DNA from: Paulinella micropora
Taxonomy: Eukaryota; Cercozoa; Imbricatea; Euglyphida; Paulinellidae
Assembly (NCBI GenBank): GCA_019918135.1
Contig: WBZZ01002344.1
Coordinates: 162,971 to 226,970, forward strand
Reading direction: 5' to 3'
Length of the DNA stretch: 64,000 bases
How positions within the stretch are numbered: the first letter of the stretch is position 1; every line of letters starts with the position of its first letter. Under the pieces are notes generated by a model, which was not told where the DNA came from, did no database searches, and saw only the letters and a list, made by a program, of their open reading frames with translations. Shown here piece by piece: positions 9,527-21,300 of the stretch. A program made the position numbers and the translations under genes.

Positions 9527-10082
9527 AACAAACATTACGACGAAACCTAATATACGGATTTCACGAAATTTTTCCCGATGATTTTCAGAATATCTGAAAT
9601 ACTTGCAGAAATGATTCCAAAAGCTATATTATTTACTTATTATGAGCAGGAATGAAAAAACAACGCTTGTACATACTCTAACACACTCATTTCAAGTTCA
9701 CCGGCAGCGAAATATATGCTAGGAGTGGGAACTATTTTCATTAAATTTACTGATTTTGCAAGCGGTCGCTTTTTATTAATACTACATGGCTTTTATTGTT
9801 TTATGTGTTCTAATCATTAACATTAATTAATTCAACAATTTAGAAAAGATTTAAAGTGAAAATATTAAAATTTGAATTCAAAAATTCAAATTTTGTATGT
9901 ATTTACAGTGTTTTCACCATTTAAATTTTCCCAAGTCAGAAAAATGTGATCAAGACATCCCCTGGCAGGTTTTTTGAGCGGGATCTTTGATGTAGATGAT
10001 AATTCAACTGAATATAATGTTATTTCCGACCGGCACCATCGAAAACATATTCAGAACTTGACTTCAAAACTTAATTTTTTAT
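9527..10082. repeat. Left terminal inverted repeat, 556 bp
   Basis: Near-perfect reverse complement of 17661-18216; similarity stops abruptly after CTTAATTTTTTAT. It contains shorter internal palindromes such as AATTTGAATTTTTGAATTCA. No gene inside; 10083-10258 is plain AT-rich sequence. Confidence 0.93.
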
Positions 10083-10258
10083 GATATCACTGTAATTTTT
10101 TCCTAAGTCAAATTGCATATGTGAACATCAGAAAGCTAAGTTTACAAGCGGGTTCAGTTGCGGGTAGTTAGTATTAACAATATTAATAGTGTTTTTGATG
10201 TTTTACTTTAGATTCAATACTGGAACTAACTTAGAGAAAATTTAAATCAGGATCATAT

Positions 10259-12544
10259 TTAATAACCCGTCCACATAGCCATTCGCACGAAGTTGTTGCG
10301 TTGAATTTGTTGTTGTCGCGCTAGTTCCTGCTCGTTAAAAAGCAAATGATATTGATAAAGGTTGGGCTGTGGAACTTGCTGTTGATTTGCATAATACGTT
10401 TGTTGGCAGGCGTTGGCTTGAGGCACGCTTACAGCATAGCCGCCTGTGTTGATGCCAAAGTCAACTGCTGGAGCAAACTGGGATTGTTGTTGTTGCTGTG
10501 CTTTTACAACAGCTTGAGCAATCAGTTCAGGTGTAATTACACTGTTATTAATATATTGCGCTGGAGTTGCAGACCGCTCTGGAGTTTCAGGCGTAGGCGT
10601 AACGAGTGGCTGAGGCACAGGTGCAGCGTTACTAGGTTTTTTTTGCTGTTGCATTTTCAACAACTCTTGCAACATTTTGACAACGGTTGGATCAGACGAT
10701 TGAACCTGAACATTTGAAGCTGGAGGCACTGTTGGCTTCAGCACCTCAGCCTTCGGCGGGGTAGAAGTCTTAGGACTCTTACTCGTAGGAGGCTATCAAT
10801 ACATCATTTGCAAGTGACTCATCGCAAGGTAAGACAAATACCTTTGGGGTTTTTTGCTTCTTGACCGCGGGCGGCGACGAGAATTCAAACTTCTGTGGCT
10901 TCTTGCTTTCGCGTTTTTCCCCCTTCGTCTTGAAGAAATATTCCGGGCACTTCAACTTCTTGACAGCCTTGACAGGAAACTCCGACTCACTCTCCACCTG
11001 CTTCAAGTTGGCCTCTTCGTCAGGCGGAGGCAAAGTTTCTTCTTCCGGTTCAGCGTCAGATTCAGTGTCAAACAACTGTTCATCCAAGGGAACGAATTCC
11101 AACATTTCCGGTGGAGTGTCCTTGGGACTTATCTTCCTTGCGTCGTAAGCGTGCATCAACTTGCTCCATTCGGCCCATTCATCCGGACGGCATTTTCCGG
11201 CCAACCTACTCTGATCCACGTCAACCAGTTTCCAACTCATTCGCAGTATTTGCTTGAATGGAAGTTGACCTTTACCTTTCTTTTTAACAATACGACCGAC
11301 AATAATGCAGTAGGGATGTGCTTCCCTTTTGCCGCGAGTCAAGGCATGCTTTTCACCCAAACTACAAGTCAATAAATTTCAAAGAGTCAGTATTTATTAG
11401 AAAGTGTTTACCCAAGAACAGTGACTACTTCAGGAGTTTTACCCACGATAACCAGTTTGTCTTTGATCTCACACGGATAATTGCCCATCGTTTTGACACC
11501 ATGTTGGGAACTGAAGTCAGCCTTCGATGCAAGCCTGTCGAAGTGGAGTACGCGAGCACTGAGCCCAAGATGCAGTCTGGTGGCTTGCCCCTGGTTCCTT
11601 TGGTAACAAAAAATAATTGTCGGTTGCGAAGAACCAACCGTCAGCCTGCTTAAGACGGCGGGTTTCCTCCGGGCTGATCTCGTCTTCCGGACTCGGGGTC
11701 GAGGGAATTGGTGACGACTCTGGTGACTTCGGGGTTTCCGGCGAAGATGTCGATTGCGGGGGGACCATGGCCTTGTTGTCCTGGACCGCCTGTGGCTTGT
11801 CCGGACCAGTTACTTCCACATCTTTCTGAATAGTTCACGAACTGAGAGATTGACCCATAGTTTGTACCGATGAAAACCTGAAGTCCATTGGGATTCTTGA
11901 CCGCGTCGGCAGCCTTGGGCAGTTCCGGTGCCTTAGGGGGTGCCTACACGGAAAAAATTTCTACGAATTGTCAATATTTGCAACGAGGCAACCGATTAAA
12001 CAAATGAGAAACACATGACAGTACTAGGTGACCTGAGTGAGTGCTTTTGCTTTATCATGTTGCTTAATCGGTTGCTTGGCTTTTTTTGGGATCCGGAGCT
12101 TTGGCTTTCTTGGCATGCTTCTTGGGTTTGTCTACTCTGGCTTTCTTGGCAGGTGGGGGTGCACTTTCTTTCACAGCCACTTTCCCATCAGGGACACAGC
12201 CGGTGAGTGGGGCTGGGGGGGGGGGGGGGTGGGGGTGGGGGTGGGGCTGGGGCAGGGGGTGCAGGCCTCCGACGCTGAAGGCGTCCTCCCTGCGCAGGCA
12301 CCGGTGCATTTTCCCAAAGACCAGCAGCAGAACGTCTCTTGGTCGTCGCGTTGTACGAGTAGATCACGTTGGGAGCAAGTTCGTTCCAACTGACAGGCCA
12401 ATGCCAGTACTTGCTGCGAACTTTTTCTGGCAAGTCGACATCCGCCACTCTGACAACATCAGGCAGACCGTTGATGGTCAGATATCCTTCTCCATTGAAG
12501 TCGCTTCGAATAGTCTGAACACTCTCTACGAGAGGTCTCGCCAT
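10259..12544 (-). pseudogene. Second transposon gene: multi-exon Pro/Gln-rich protein, frame-broken
   Basis: Likely start at the ATG at 12544 (M-A-R-P-L-V-E-S-V), with a conserved-looking domain ending W-H-W-P-V-S-W-N-E-L-A-P-N-V-I-Y-S-Y. Then follow a C-homopolymer-rich poly-Pro stretch, a Lys/Ala-rich basic segment (12064-12184), an acceptor GTGTAG near 11944, a Ser/Pro/Glu-rich segment (11650-11819), a domain with G-W-F-F-A-T-D-N-Y-F, a clear 50-bp intron (11362-11411, phase 2), a basic and acidic domain (11361 down to 10779) and a Gln-rich tail (10744-10259). Frame changes without splice sites occur near 11825, 11600 and 10785, so the gene is decayed or the sequence has indels. I do not recognise the family. 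It is divergent from the transposase gene, as in two-gene DNA transposons. Confidence 0.55.
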
Positions 12545-13207
12545 GTTGAAAACAAACGCCTTTCTGAGCACCCTTTTTTCGAATTGACCCACGCTCACCA
12601 GCCGGAACTTTTGAGTTCCCCAAAACTGCCCCAAAAAACCTGTCCTAAACTTTGCAAATCCCCACTAGTGCCGAAATTGCCTTCGATTTTTTCGAAATGG
12701 CGACCCGAGACACCTAGGTTGTCAAGCCCAGCACTGCAAGATAGCGCTGTTTTTCATATCTGAAACCACAGTTCAACTGATAGAGGTCTTATAAAACGCT
12801 TGTACTTTTTCGCTACTTGAAACTCGTTGTGATGCCCTTTATTTTTTAGGCAGCCTGCCTTTATGGTCTGCTTAGCGTTGTTTTTGGTACTGAGTCTCTT
12901 CCCTACTGCAAATGTACTCCATTTGCTTGTGCAATGCTAGTGCAGTACTGTGCCAACTGTGCTGATATGTTTAGGCTTCCTTTTTGGTGATAATGCAACA
13001 CCAATCTCCCGAACAGGAATGGAGTAAAGGTCGGTGTTCATTTGTTGCCACGAGTTGCGTGCTTGCTTTCCTGAGATAATGACTTAAATTGTGAACTGAA
13101 ACGACAGGGCCTAAGTCGGCCCCCTCCTCGGATGCTTTGTTCGGTAAATCTTCGAGTAGCATGCAAGGTGGACATGATCAAGGTGACAACAACGGGTCGC
13201 GTCCATT
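12545..13207. other. Central intergenic region of transposon, left part
   Basis: Upstream of the minus-strand gene. No gene or RNA is recognised; together with the repeats to its right it should hold the divergent promoters. Confidence 0.4.
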
Positions 13208-13805
13208 CCCCCCCCCCCCCCCCCCCCCCCCCCCCGTTCTCTTGCTCTCTCTTTCTCCTCTCTTTCTTTCTTTTCTCTCTCTCTCTCTCTCTTCTTCTCT
13301 CTCTCTTCCTCTCTCTCTTTCTGTCTTTCTTTCTTTCTCTCTTTTTCTTTCTCTCTCTCATACGTATACCTACAACCCCCCCCTTGTTCACTTGCTCTCT
13401 TTCTCTTCTCTTTCTTTTTCTCTCTCTCTTCCTCTTCTCTTTCTTTTTCCCTCTCTCTCTTCCTCTCTCTCTCCCTCTCTCTCTCTCTTCCTTACTTGCT
13501 TGCGTTGCACGCACTGCGCGACCGATGGAATTGGCTGTCGGCGGAGAGGGGAGGACCGAGTGCAACCCTTCGCGGGATGCACTGTGCACAAGTCTTAGAC
13601 TGTGATGGTTCATGCCAGCCCCGAAGCCATTCCTGGTGTTATGGATGCTCTGCACTTTAATTTGTTGCTTTTTTCTTCTTTTTTTTAACTTCGGTTTTTT
13701 TTTTGACATTTTTGCGTAACCCTCTCATACCTACAACCCCCCCCCCCCCTTCTCTTGCTCTCTCTTTCTCTTCTCTTTCTTGTTCTCTCTCTCTTCCTCT
13801 CTCTT

Positions 13806-13855
<50 letters not shown>

Positions 13856-14075
13856 TTCCTTGCTTGCGTTGCACGCACTGTGCGACCGATGGAATTGGCT
13901 GTCGGCGGAGAGGGGAGGACCGAGTGCAACCCTTCACGGGATGCACTGTGCACAAGTCTTAGACTGTGATGGTTCATGCCAGCCCCGAAGCCATTCCTGG
14001 CGTTATGGATGCTCTGCACTTTAATTTGTTGCCTTTTTTTTTAACTTCGGTTTTTTGAAAATTTTTGCATAACCT
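13208..14075. repeat. C-run, (CT)n tracts and a 363-bp unit repeated twice
   Basis: A 28-base C-run (13208-13235) leads into CT/CTTT tracts. A unit starting CTCTCATAC...TACAACCCCCC recurs from about 13356 and about 13722. Each copy has a polypyrimidine tract, then an almost identical 200-bp segment starting TTGCTTGCGTTGCACGCACT (13498 and 13861). Poly-Leu/Ser and Arg/Glu frames here are artefacts of the repeat. Confidence 0.85.
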
Positions 14076-14158
14076 TTCTAACGGGAAGCGCTGCCATTTT
14101 TTGTGATTTTTTTTCTGACACACAACTTAGAGTTCAATTTGCCTCCGTCTTCGAGGAG

Positions 14159-17100
14159 ATGTACGGCGTTACTCCTCAGTATTTCTCTACGACCTCAATT
14201 CAGACAGGCGGCGTGTCTGATACTGTCACGCCCACTCCGTTTGCCGACATGTATGGGACAGACGGGCCGGGAGGCGGCTTCGACTCCATGTATGGGTCAG
14301 AATGTGTGTCAGTGACTGAGGGACCAACTTCGGGAGGACATTCTTCTTGTTTTCAGGCAACGGATTGGGGAAGGGCTGTTACGGCTGGGCAGGAAGCTAA
14401 TAACGCTGACTTCCGAACCACACCGGAGCCGCTGTATCTGTGCCTTGGCATGGAGGCCACCCCGTTGGTTCGACCACGTAAGACTGACAGGGGCTACAAG
14501 CACGTCAAGAGAAAGGCCGTGCCCACCCCTACAGTCAGACCGACAGCGTTGAAGAAATGGCTTGGAATGTCATACGCCGACCTGACGCACGAAATAGGCG
14601 CACCTTGCTGTTCCAAGTATAAGTGCCATCTGTGGGTCAGTCCCTGGCACGCTTCTAGGGCGGGCCGATTCTTGTTCGCAGTCTTTCAGGGATTTGACCG
14701 CCTGGGTATGTGGACAGCTTCAGGCCATAACCTTAAGCAATGCGGATGTTCAATACAGGTAACACAGTTCTCCCTCAGGCTGTTTTTTCCCATCACCCCT
14801 GTGGACTTATTATAATGCATTGTCCCTTGCTGCAGGCATCGTGGTACGCCCGTGTGCCGGGTCATGTGGCAGCGTATTTACGGCGTAGGCGCTGTCACTC
14901 TTGGCAAAGCCAAGAAGCTTTTGCGTCACTCCGCGAAGTATTACGAGCGGGCGTACACACCGCAGTCCGACGTGTCGGACTTGGTGTCGACATTGTTGAT
15001 GCGTAAGTTTGTGGAGGAGTGCGAGACCATAGCAGACGGAGTGTGGCACCTCCAAGACGTGGAGAACTTTCCGGAGGTGCAGAAGTACGTGGGCATGAAT
15101 TGGGCCTGGGCGTGCAACACCCTTCTGGTTGGGCAGCGCTGCAAGAGTGATAGCCCCCCCGGCGACCAGATCATACGCAAGGTGTGGCGCGAGAACTTCA
15201 AGTTTGTGAAGCCGATCCGCAAAGGAGACTTTTCCAAGTGCGAGATTTGCGGGGACCTGGCGAGGAGGCATGAAGAGGGCTTCCAGACAGACGCAGCGGC
15301 GAAGCTCTGGCGGCTGGATAACCACCAACACCACAAGGTACATCGCAAGTGCAGAGAGGAATCCTTGCAGCGTGCTCATGACGCAGCTGTGACAAAAGCT
15401 AGGTGTACAGCGTGGACGATAGATATGACCAAACCTTTCAACTTTCCCAGTTGTGGTAGGGGTACTTGTCTTTGTACGCAAATCTCATAGTGGTTTGTGT
15501 TTTTTGTGTGTGTGCAGCCAACCAAGCCTTCAAAAGAAAGAAGGTGATACGTTTGCATGCCGGCGGGGCGACAAGCTTCAGTCACGACAAAAAGTTTGTC
15601 TTGGTTCGTTTGCCGAATGTTGACAAAGGCGGCAATGAGAACTTCACGTGGTTGTACCATCTTTTGCATTGGGAGCTCTTCCACCCAGACACTAAGCCGG
15701 CGGGAACGTTGTATATCGACTGGGACGGTGGGTCGGAGAACACCACCGCTACGGCACTCGCTTTTTTTTTCGCACTTGGTCGCTATGGGGTGGAAAGTCA
15801 AGATCGAAACGCACCGAATGGTCCGCTCCCATACGCATAACAAACAAGACCAGGAGTTTTTTACCTTGCGCTACTGCGGCTGGAAGACCACACTGTACGT
15901 CACCTCGCTGGCGCAGGGTCTATTCAATCTTCTCCGCGGGTTTCACAAGTGCAAAGAGAAGTATGTAATCCTGCTCCTTGCCTCGAGTTATGATTGGAAG
16001 AGCTACTTTACTCCGTCCAGAAACCCCAACTGGAATTTGCGGGTGGCCTCGCAGCCCTTAGCGTGGCAATATTCCGTCCCCGAGCCGACTACCTTCGGCC
16101 TTCCGGCGGTGCGTGTCAAGACTTGGGGCGACAGCCAGCAGAAGTGGCATGGAGAAGAAGATGACCCGGATGGTCGTCCTTTGCTGCCTTATGTCGGTGC
16201 CCCTGGTAAAAATTCGAATCTAGTTACCCTTTTGACTTTTTCCTTTTGTTGACTACTGCAGAGGCACTGAAGCCCAAGAAGTTGCCGTTAGTAGATTGGG
16301 CAACTGAGCAGATCAAAAGGGATACTAGATTATTGGCCTCCAGGTTTTGTTCCGCCGAAGAGAGTGAGTCGATCAACGCAATTTTGGACAACCTGCAATG
16401 CCTTGACCAAGTCCACTGGGACGGCGCAGAAGGTGAAGGCGGCCTGCCTGGCAGGCCTGGGCATTTCAAGTGCGTGGACAAGAAAGGCGTGGAGTGGAAG
16501 GCGCATGTGCGCGTGCTCGACGACATACCCGACAACCCGTGGGCGCTGCCTGAGGATAAACAGAAAGCTGTGGACGATACGATCTCCCTGTCGGAAGAAG
16601 AGCGCAAGTCCTTCCCAACTTGTTTTTTTACCAATGACCGCCACATGCCCAGACATCCACGCTGGTATGGGGCACGCAGGCTTAACGATCAGGAGCGTCG
16701 AGCGCACGACTTCAAAAACCCTGCACCGCAGAGGCCGCTTCACGAGAGTGTGGCTGAGGCATTGCCTTGCGACGCTGCGCAACTGACCAAGAAGTGTACA
16801 GTGCCTGCGTTGAAGGCGTGGCTGCGTCTACACGGACAGGGTGCTCAAGGCAACAAGCAGGCTTTGGTAAACGCTGTGTGCACTCACTTTGGCGCCTGTT
16901 CCTGCAACCTACCTGCTGGCGGAGCTGCTGTTCCCAATCCACCTCAAGGTGGCCGTGCCCGTGGCGGTCGTGGTGGTCGTGGTGGCCGTGCCCGCGCAAG
17001 TGCGAGCCCAGCTGCGCCAGCTCTGCCAGACGAATCTAGCGATTCTGATCAGCCCTTTGTTGCGCCTCCTCGCAAGCGACAACGAGTTCGAATTCAACCG

Positions 17101-17364
17101 CAGCCGAGACGACAATTTCGACGGATGGTTGAAGAAGAGGATGAAATGTTTGACGAACAGCAAGAAGAGTCTAAGCTTGAACAGAATGAGCAGATCTTGC
17201 TGTCGCGACGCTCAAAAAGCCAAGCGCGGGTTGCCTTGCAGCAACATTACGCTCAGTCAGACACTGAGTCTGAAGCCGCGGTAAACGTGCGGCTGCCTGG
17301 TGGACTTGCAGAAGACTCAGAGTCAGCTGAGTCAAACTGGAGCGACGAAGAGCAGTCAAACTAG
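14159..17364 (+). CDS. DDE-type transposase with SAP domain, four exons
   Basis: Exons: 14159-14758, 14836-15455, 15518-16205, 16262-17364. The introns 15456-15517 (62 bp) and 16206-16261 (56 bp) are GT-AG and keep frame. The first intron (14759-14835) has good sites but leaves the frame one base out. Seen: C-C-S-K-Y-K-C; V-C-R-V-M-W-Q-R-I-Y-G-V; C-E-I-C-G-D-L with a later R-K-C-R-E; T-I-D-M (Asp at 15422); Y-I-D-W-D-G-G-S-E-N (Asp at 15718); and H-T-H-N-K-Q-D (15830-15850). The D ... D-N/D-G-G-x-E-N ... H-T-H-x-x-x-D order matches the RNase H-fold transposases I recall as DUF7869-type. A 9-T run (15762-15770) separates the frames of the second and third motifs. C-terminus: SAP DNA-binding domain (about 16783-16893), RGG-rich linker, then an acidic tail. 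It would cut and paste the element. Confidence 0.7.
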
Positions 17365-17660
17365 TTTTTTGCTTTCATTTAGTGCAGATATTTGTGTGAC
17401 CTCGTCTGCCAGTTTTTTCTGCATGAAATCTGAATTGGCTGATGAACTCTCAACGTTTCCGGGTGAGTGAAGTGTAACGAGTCAGCAAAAATATTAAAGT
17501 ATTTTTTTTACTTAAACTCATTTAATTTATTTTAATGAAAACCTTAATAATATAAATTCTGTGATTAATACTAACTATCCACTGCAAAATCCGTGATTAA
17601 TATTGGTTTTCCAATATTTTCTGTTAGCTTCATGACTTAGGTGAAATGAAGGATATTTCC
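17365..17660. other. Transposon 3' spacer, no gene
   Basis: AT-rich downstream region between the transposase stop and the right TIR. Nothing recognisable. Confidence 0.5.
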
Positions 17661-18216
17661 ATAAAAAATTAAGTTTTGAAGTCAAGTTCTGAATATGTTT
17701 TCGATGGTGCCGGTCGGAAATAAGATTATATTCAGTTGAATTATCATCTACATCAAAGATCCCGCTCAAAAAACCTGCCAGGGGATGTCTTGATCACATT
17801 TTTCTGCCTTGGGAAAATTTAAATGGTGAAAACACTGTAAATACATACAAAATTTGAATTTTTGAATTCAAATTTTAATATTTTCACTTTAAATCTTTTC
17901 TAAATTGTTGAATTAATTAATGTTCATGATTAGAACACATAAAACAATAAAAGCCATGTAGTATTAATAGAAAGCGACCGCTTGCAAAATCAGTAAATTT
18001 AATGAAAATAGTTCCCACTCCTAGCATATATTTCGCTGCCGGTGAACTTGAAATGAGTGTGTTAGAGTATGTACAAGCGTTGTTTTTTCATTCCTGCTCA
18101 TAATAAGTAAATAATATAGCTTTTGGAATCATTTCTGCAAGTATTTCAGATATTCTGAAAATCATCGGGAAAAATTTCGTGAAATCCGTATATTAGGTTT
18201 CGTCGTAATGTTTGTT
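17661..18216. repeat. Right terminal inverted repeat, 556 bp
   Basis: Near-perfect inverse of 9527-10082, with only scattered base differences. No gene inside. Confidence 0.93.
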
Positions 18217-18220
18217 GTAG
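18217..18220. repeat. Target site duplication GTAG (right)
   Basis: Partner of 9523-9526. A G to C change lies three bases further right, relative to the empty sites. Confidence 0.85.
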
Positions 18221-18284
18221 CACTAACGGCGATAGTTTTAGTATCAATAGACTGCTGTTCCTGTGATCGTCCAAATATATTCAT
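18217..18284 (-). pseudogene. Fibre-type protein (MNIFG family), 5' part, copy 1
   Basis: Starts at the ATG at 18284 with M-N-I-F-G-R-S-Q-E-Q-Q. It is cut after about 22 codons by the right end of the transposon; the rest of the gene is at 8961-9526. Confidence 0.6.
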
Positions 18285-18333
18285 TTTTAAGACTAAATAT
18301 ACATTCTACAATATAAAATAATATAATTAAAAT

Positions 18334-21300
18334 ATGAACCATTTAGGAAATCCATGGACTTATCATTTTTACGGCTCTGTCATAGTAGATGAGGATTTAG
18401 AAATTGATGGAGTGTTATATGGTGATCATATTGAAGCAAACTCAATACAAGCAAGGACTGATGACATATCAATATCCTCGCGAAATAACAACTCTTCCTT
18501 GTTGATATCTGATACTGGTTATGTCTCAATTAATAATGAATACGATCTACCAATAGCGGACGGCACGGCGAACCAAGTATTAAAAACAGATGAGTTAGGC
18601 AATACTTCATTTGCTACATTAAATTCAAGTTATATAAGCGACTTTGAATTAGATAAATTAACGGATGTATTAATAACAGGCACACCGTCTAATAATCAAC
18701 TGCTCATTTATAGCACTGGACAATGGAGAAATGTGGCATCGCCTTTTCTGAGATTAGATGGTCTCGCCATGATGATAGGAGATTTAAATATGGGAGGTCT
18801 TAGTATTGTAAATGTAAATCTCGTTGATGGTATTGATGTTTCCGTCCTTGATGCTTCTGTGGTTAAACTCGCTGGCAACCAAACCATAGCGGGAACTAAG
18901 ATATTCAGTAATATAATAAATGCGAGTGCTGGCATTGATATGAAAAGTCAAAGCATAACGAATGTTAATCTGGTTGATGGTGTTGATATTTCCACCCTTG
19001 ACACTTCGGTGGTTAAATTAACAGGAGACCAAACCATAGCAGGGAATAAAATATTCACTACTTATTTGGGTATAAAGGATTCAAATCCATTAAATACAGG
19101 GAAGTTATTCTTCAGTTATAACAATAATAGTGGTGCTATTTATTCGTCGGAGGCAGATGGAACAATAGGACATCCATTGAATATTGTCGGTTCGTCCATA
19201 GTCCTCGCTTCTACCTTGGGGAGTGGAATAACATTGACTGGCAATGTTTTAAATTTTAACAGCACGACAGCAATCAGCGGACTTCCAGCACCATTCTATG
19301 ACGGCGATGCTTAAACAAAAGCATATACTGATACGAAACTGGCAAAGGACGGCACAACGGCTATGACGGGCAGTTTAAATATGGGAGGATTTGCGATTAC
19401 AAATGTTGGTAATGTTGATGGCGTTGATGTTTCCGTTCTTGACACTTCGGTGGTTAAATTAACAACCGACCAAACCACAGCAGGGACAAAGACATTTAAT
19501 AACCAAATTTCAATGGGCACTAACCTTGTTCCAACATTAGCAGACCATGTATTAAATAAAAAATATGTTGATGATAATTGTGTGAAATTAACAACAGACC
19601 AAACCATAGCAGGGACTAAAACATTTAATAATCAGATTTCAATGGGAACAAACTTAATTCCAACACTAGCAGACCATGTAGCGAATAAAAAATGTGTTGA
19701 CGATAATTGTGTGAAATTAACAACAGACCAAACAATCGGAGGTAATAAAACATTTAGAGATAAAATAACGACATCACTAATATCAACAATAAGCAGACCG
19801 ATAATTATAGGAAACACGACAAAAGGCACAGGGACGAGAGGAGGCTTAGAATTATACGGAACGGCAAGCAATATCGGAGGGGCACATTTACAAGCAATAA
19901 CAACGGCGGATGCTTACCCCACATTTCAATTATTGAACTGGTCGCACGATAATGTAAGTTTAGTTTTTGATAGTTATTTTGACGGGACGAACTGGAAATC
20001 AAGCCATAGCGGGTCAAACTTTTTAATACAGAAAGGAGGTAATAAACTCGTTTTTAATTATAAATCAGGAATAACGGCAGGAAACAATATAACATGGTCT
20101 GAGGCGATGAATATAAGCACAGCAGGATTACTAACGGCAAATGCGGGAGTATCAACGACTACATTAACAACAAGCGATAATGTAGTAGTAGGAACGGGTA
20201 AAAAAATATTTATAGACAGAGGTGCGACAGCAAACAATAAATTAGTTTTGTTTGATGGAGGAACAGGATCAACAACTTCTTTTAGTGGGCTCGGTATCGC
20301 CAACTCTATATTCATATACAATACTTCAACAGGAGATAGCCACGTTTTTTATGATGCTATGACAGAATTATTTAGAATTAACAGCACAGCGATTACGGCG
20401 ACAAAATCAATAATAGCAAATGGAGGTTTAAATATGAATAGTCAAAGGATTACAAATGTAAATCAACTAAATGGAAGGACTGTTTCAACTCTATTTAGCG
20501 AACACGATGCGAACAAGGCTAAAATATCAGCAGACGGCTCAATAGACACACATAGCGATGTTATCATATCAAATCCACAAAACGGCCAATTATTAACATA
20601 CAACGGCACAAACTGGGTGAATTCCACTGGGTCATTGGCTTTTCTTGCTTTATCAGGTGGAACAATGACGGGAGATGTAAAATATGGGGCTTCTGCTTTT
20701 ACTTTATACACCGCCCCGCAGACTATGACCACCAACAATTCTGGAGGGTTTGTTGCTTCTGCTTCTAATGAATACAATCCAGCATATTATGCTTTTAATT
20801 CCGACCAGAATGATTATTGGAGCACTGCTATATACTACAACGACACAACAGGAGTTTATAATAGAACCCCCGCAACCACGAATACTTGGGGAGGAACAGC
20901 ATACACAGGCGAATATATAAAAATAGATTTAGGAGCAATATACAAGATAAAAAATTATTATGTCAGGTCTTCGTCTGCTAATTACATTGAAACAACACCG
21001 AGCATTTGGTATGTAGGAGTAAGCACTGACAACGCGACTTACACCTTATGGGACAGCAGGAGTGGAGAGGCTTGGGCTTCACAAACAACTAAAACATATA
21101 CACCCGCTTCAAATGCTACTGCTAGATATATTATATTTGTAGTGAATAAGACGGGAAGCGGTGGAACTTCATTTAGAAGTCAGCCACGTATAGCAAGTTT
21201 GTATTTTGATTATGAGACTTTTAATTATGACATAACGAATGTTAGAAATATGACAGGCTATTCAATAACAACAAGCGGAGCCATAACGGCTAGCGGATTG

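Larger units (their letters stand above)
9527..18216. mobile_element. 8690-bp TIR DNA transposon with introns, inserted in provirus
   Basis: Ends are AACAAACATTACGACG and its reverse complement, with 556-bp inverted repeats. It is flanked by GTAG on both sides (9523-9526, 18217-18220); the uninterrupted site in copies 2 and 3 has a single GTAG, which proves insertion and a 4-bp target duplication. Two divergent genes (10259-12544 minus; 14159-17364 plus) flank a pyrimidine-rich centre. A 4-bp duplication fits Sola-type superfamilies among others; the family is not settled. Insertion followed the duplication that made copy 1 distinct, because copies 2 and 3 lack it. Confidence 0.93.

Noticed and set aside
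12064-12400. Poly-Pro and Gly/Trp frames on both strands around 12.2 kb
   Set aside because: Produced by G/C homopolymers; only the minus-strand frames fit the second transposon gene.
13038-14024. Poly-Leu/Ser and Arg/Glu frames
   Set aside because: Simple-sequence artefacts of CT tracts.
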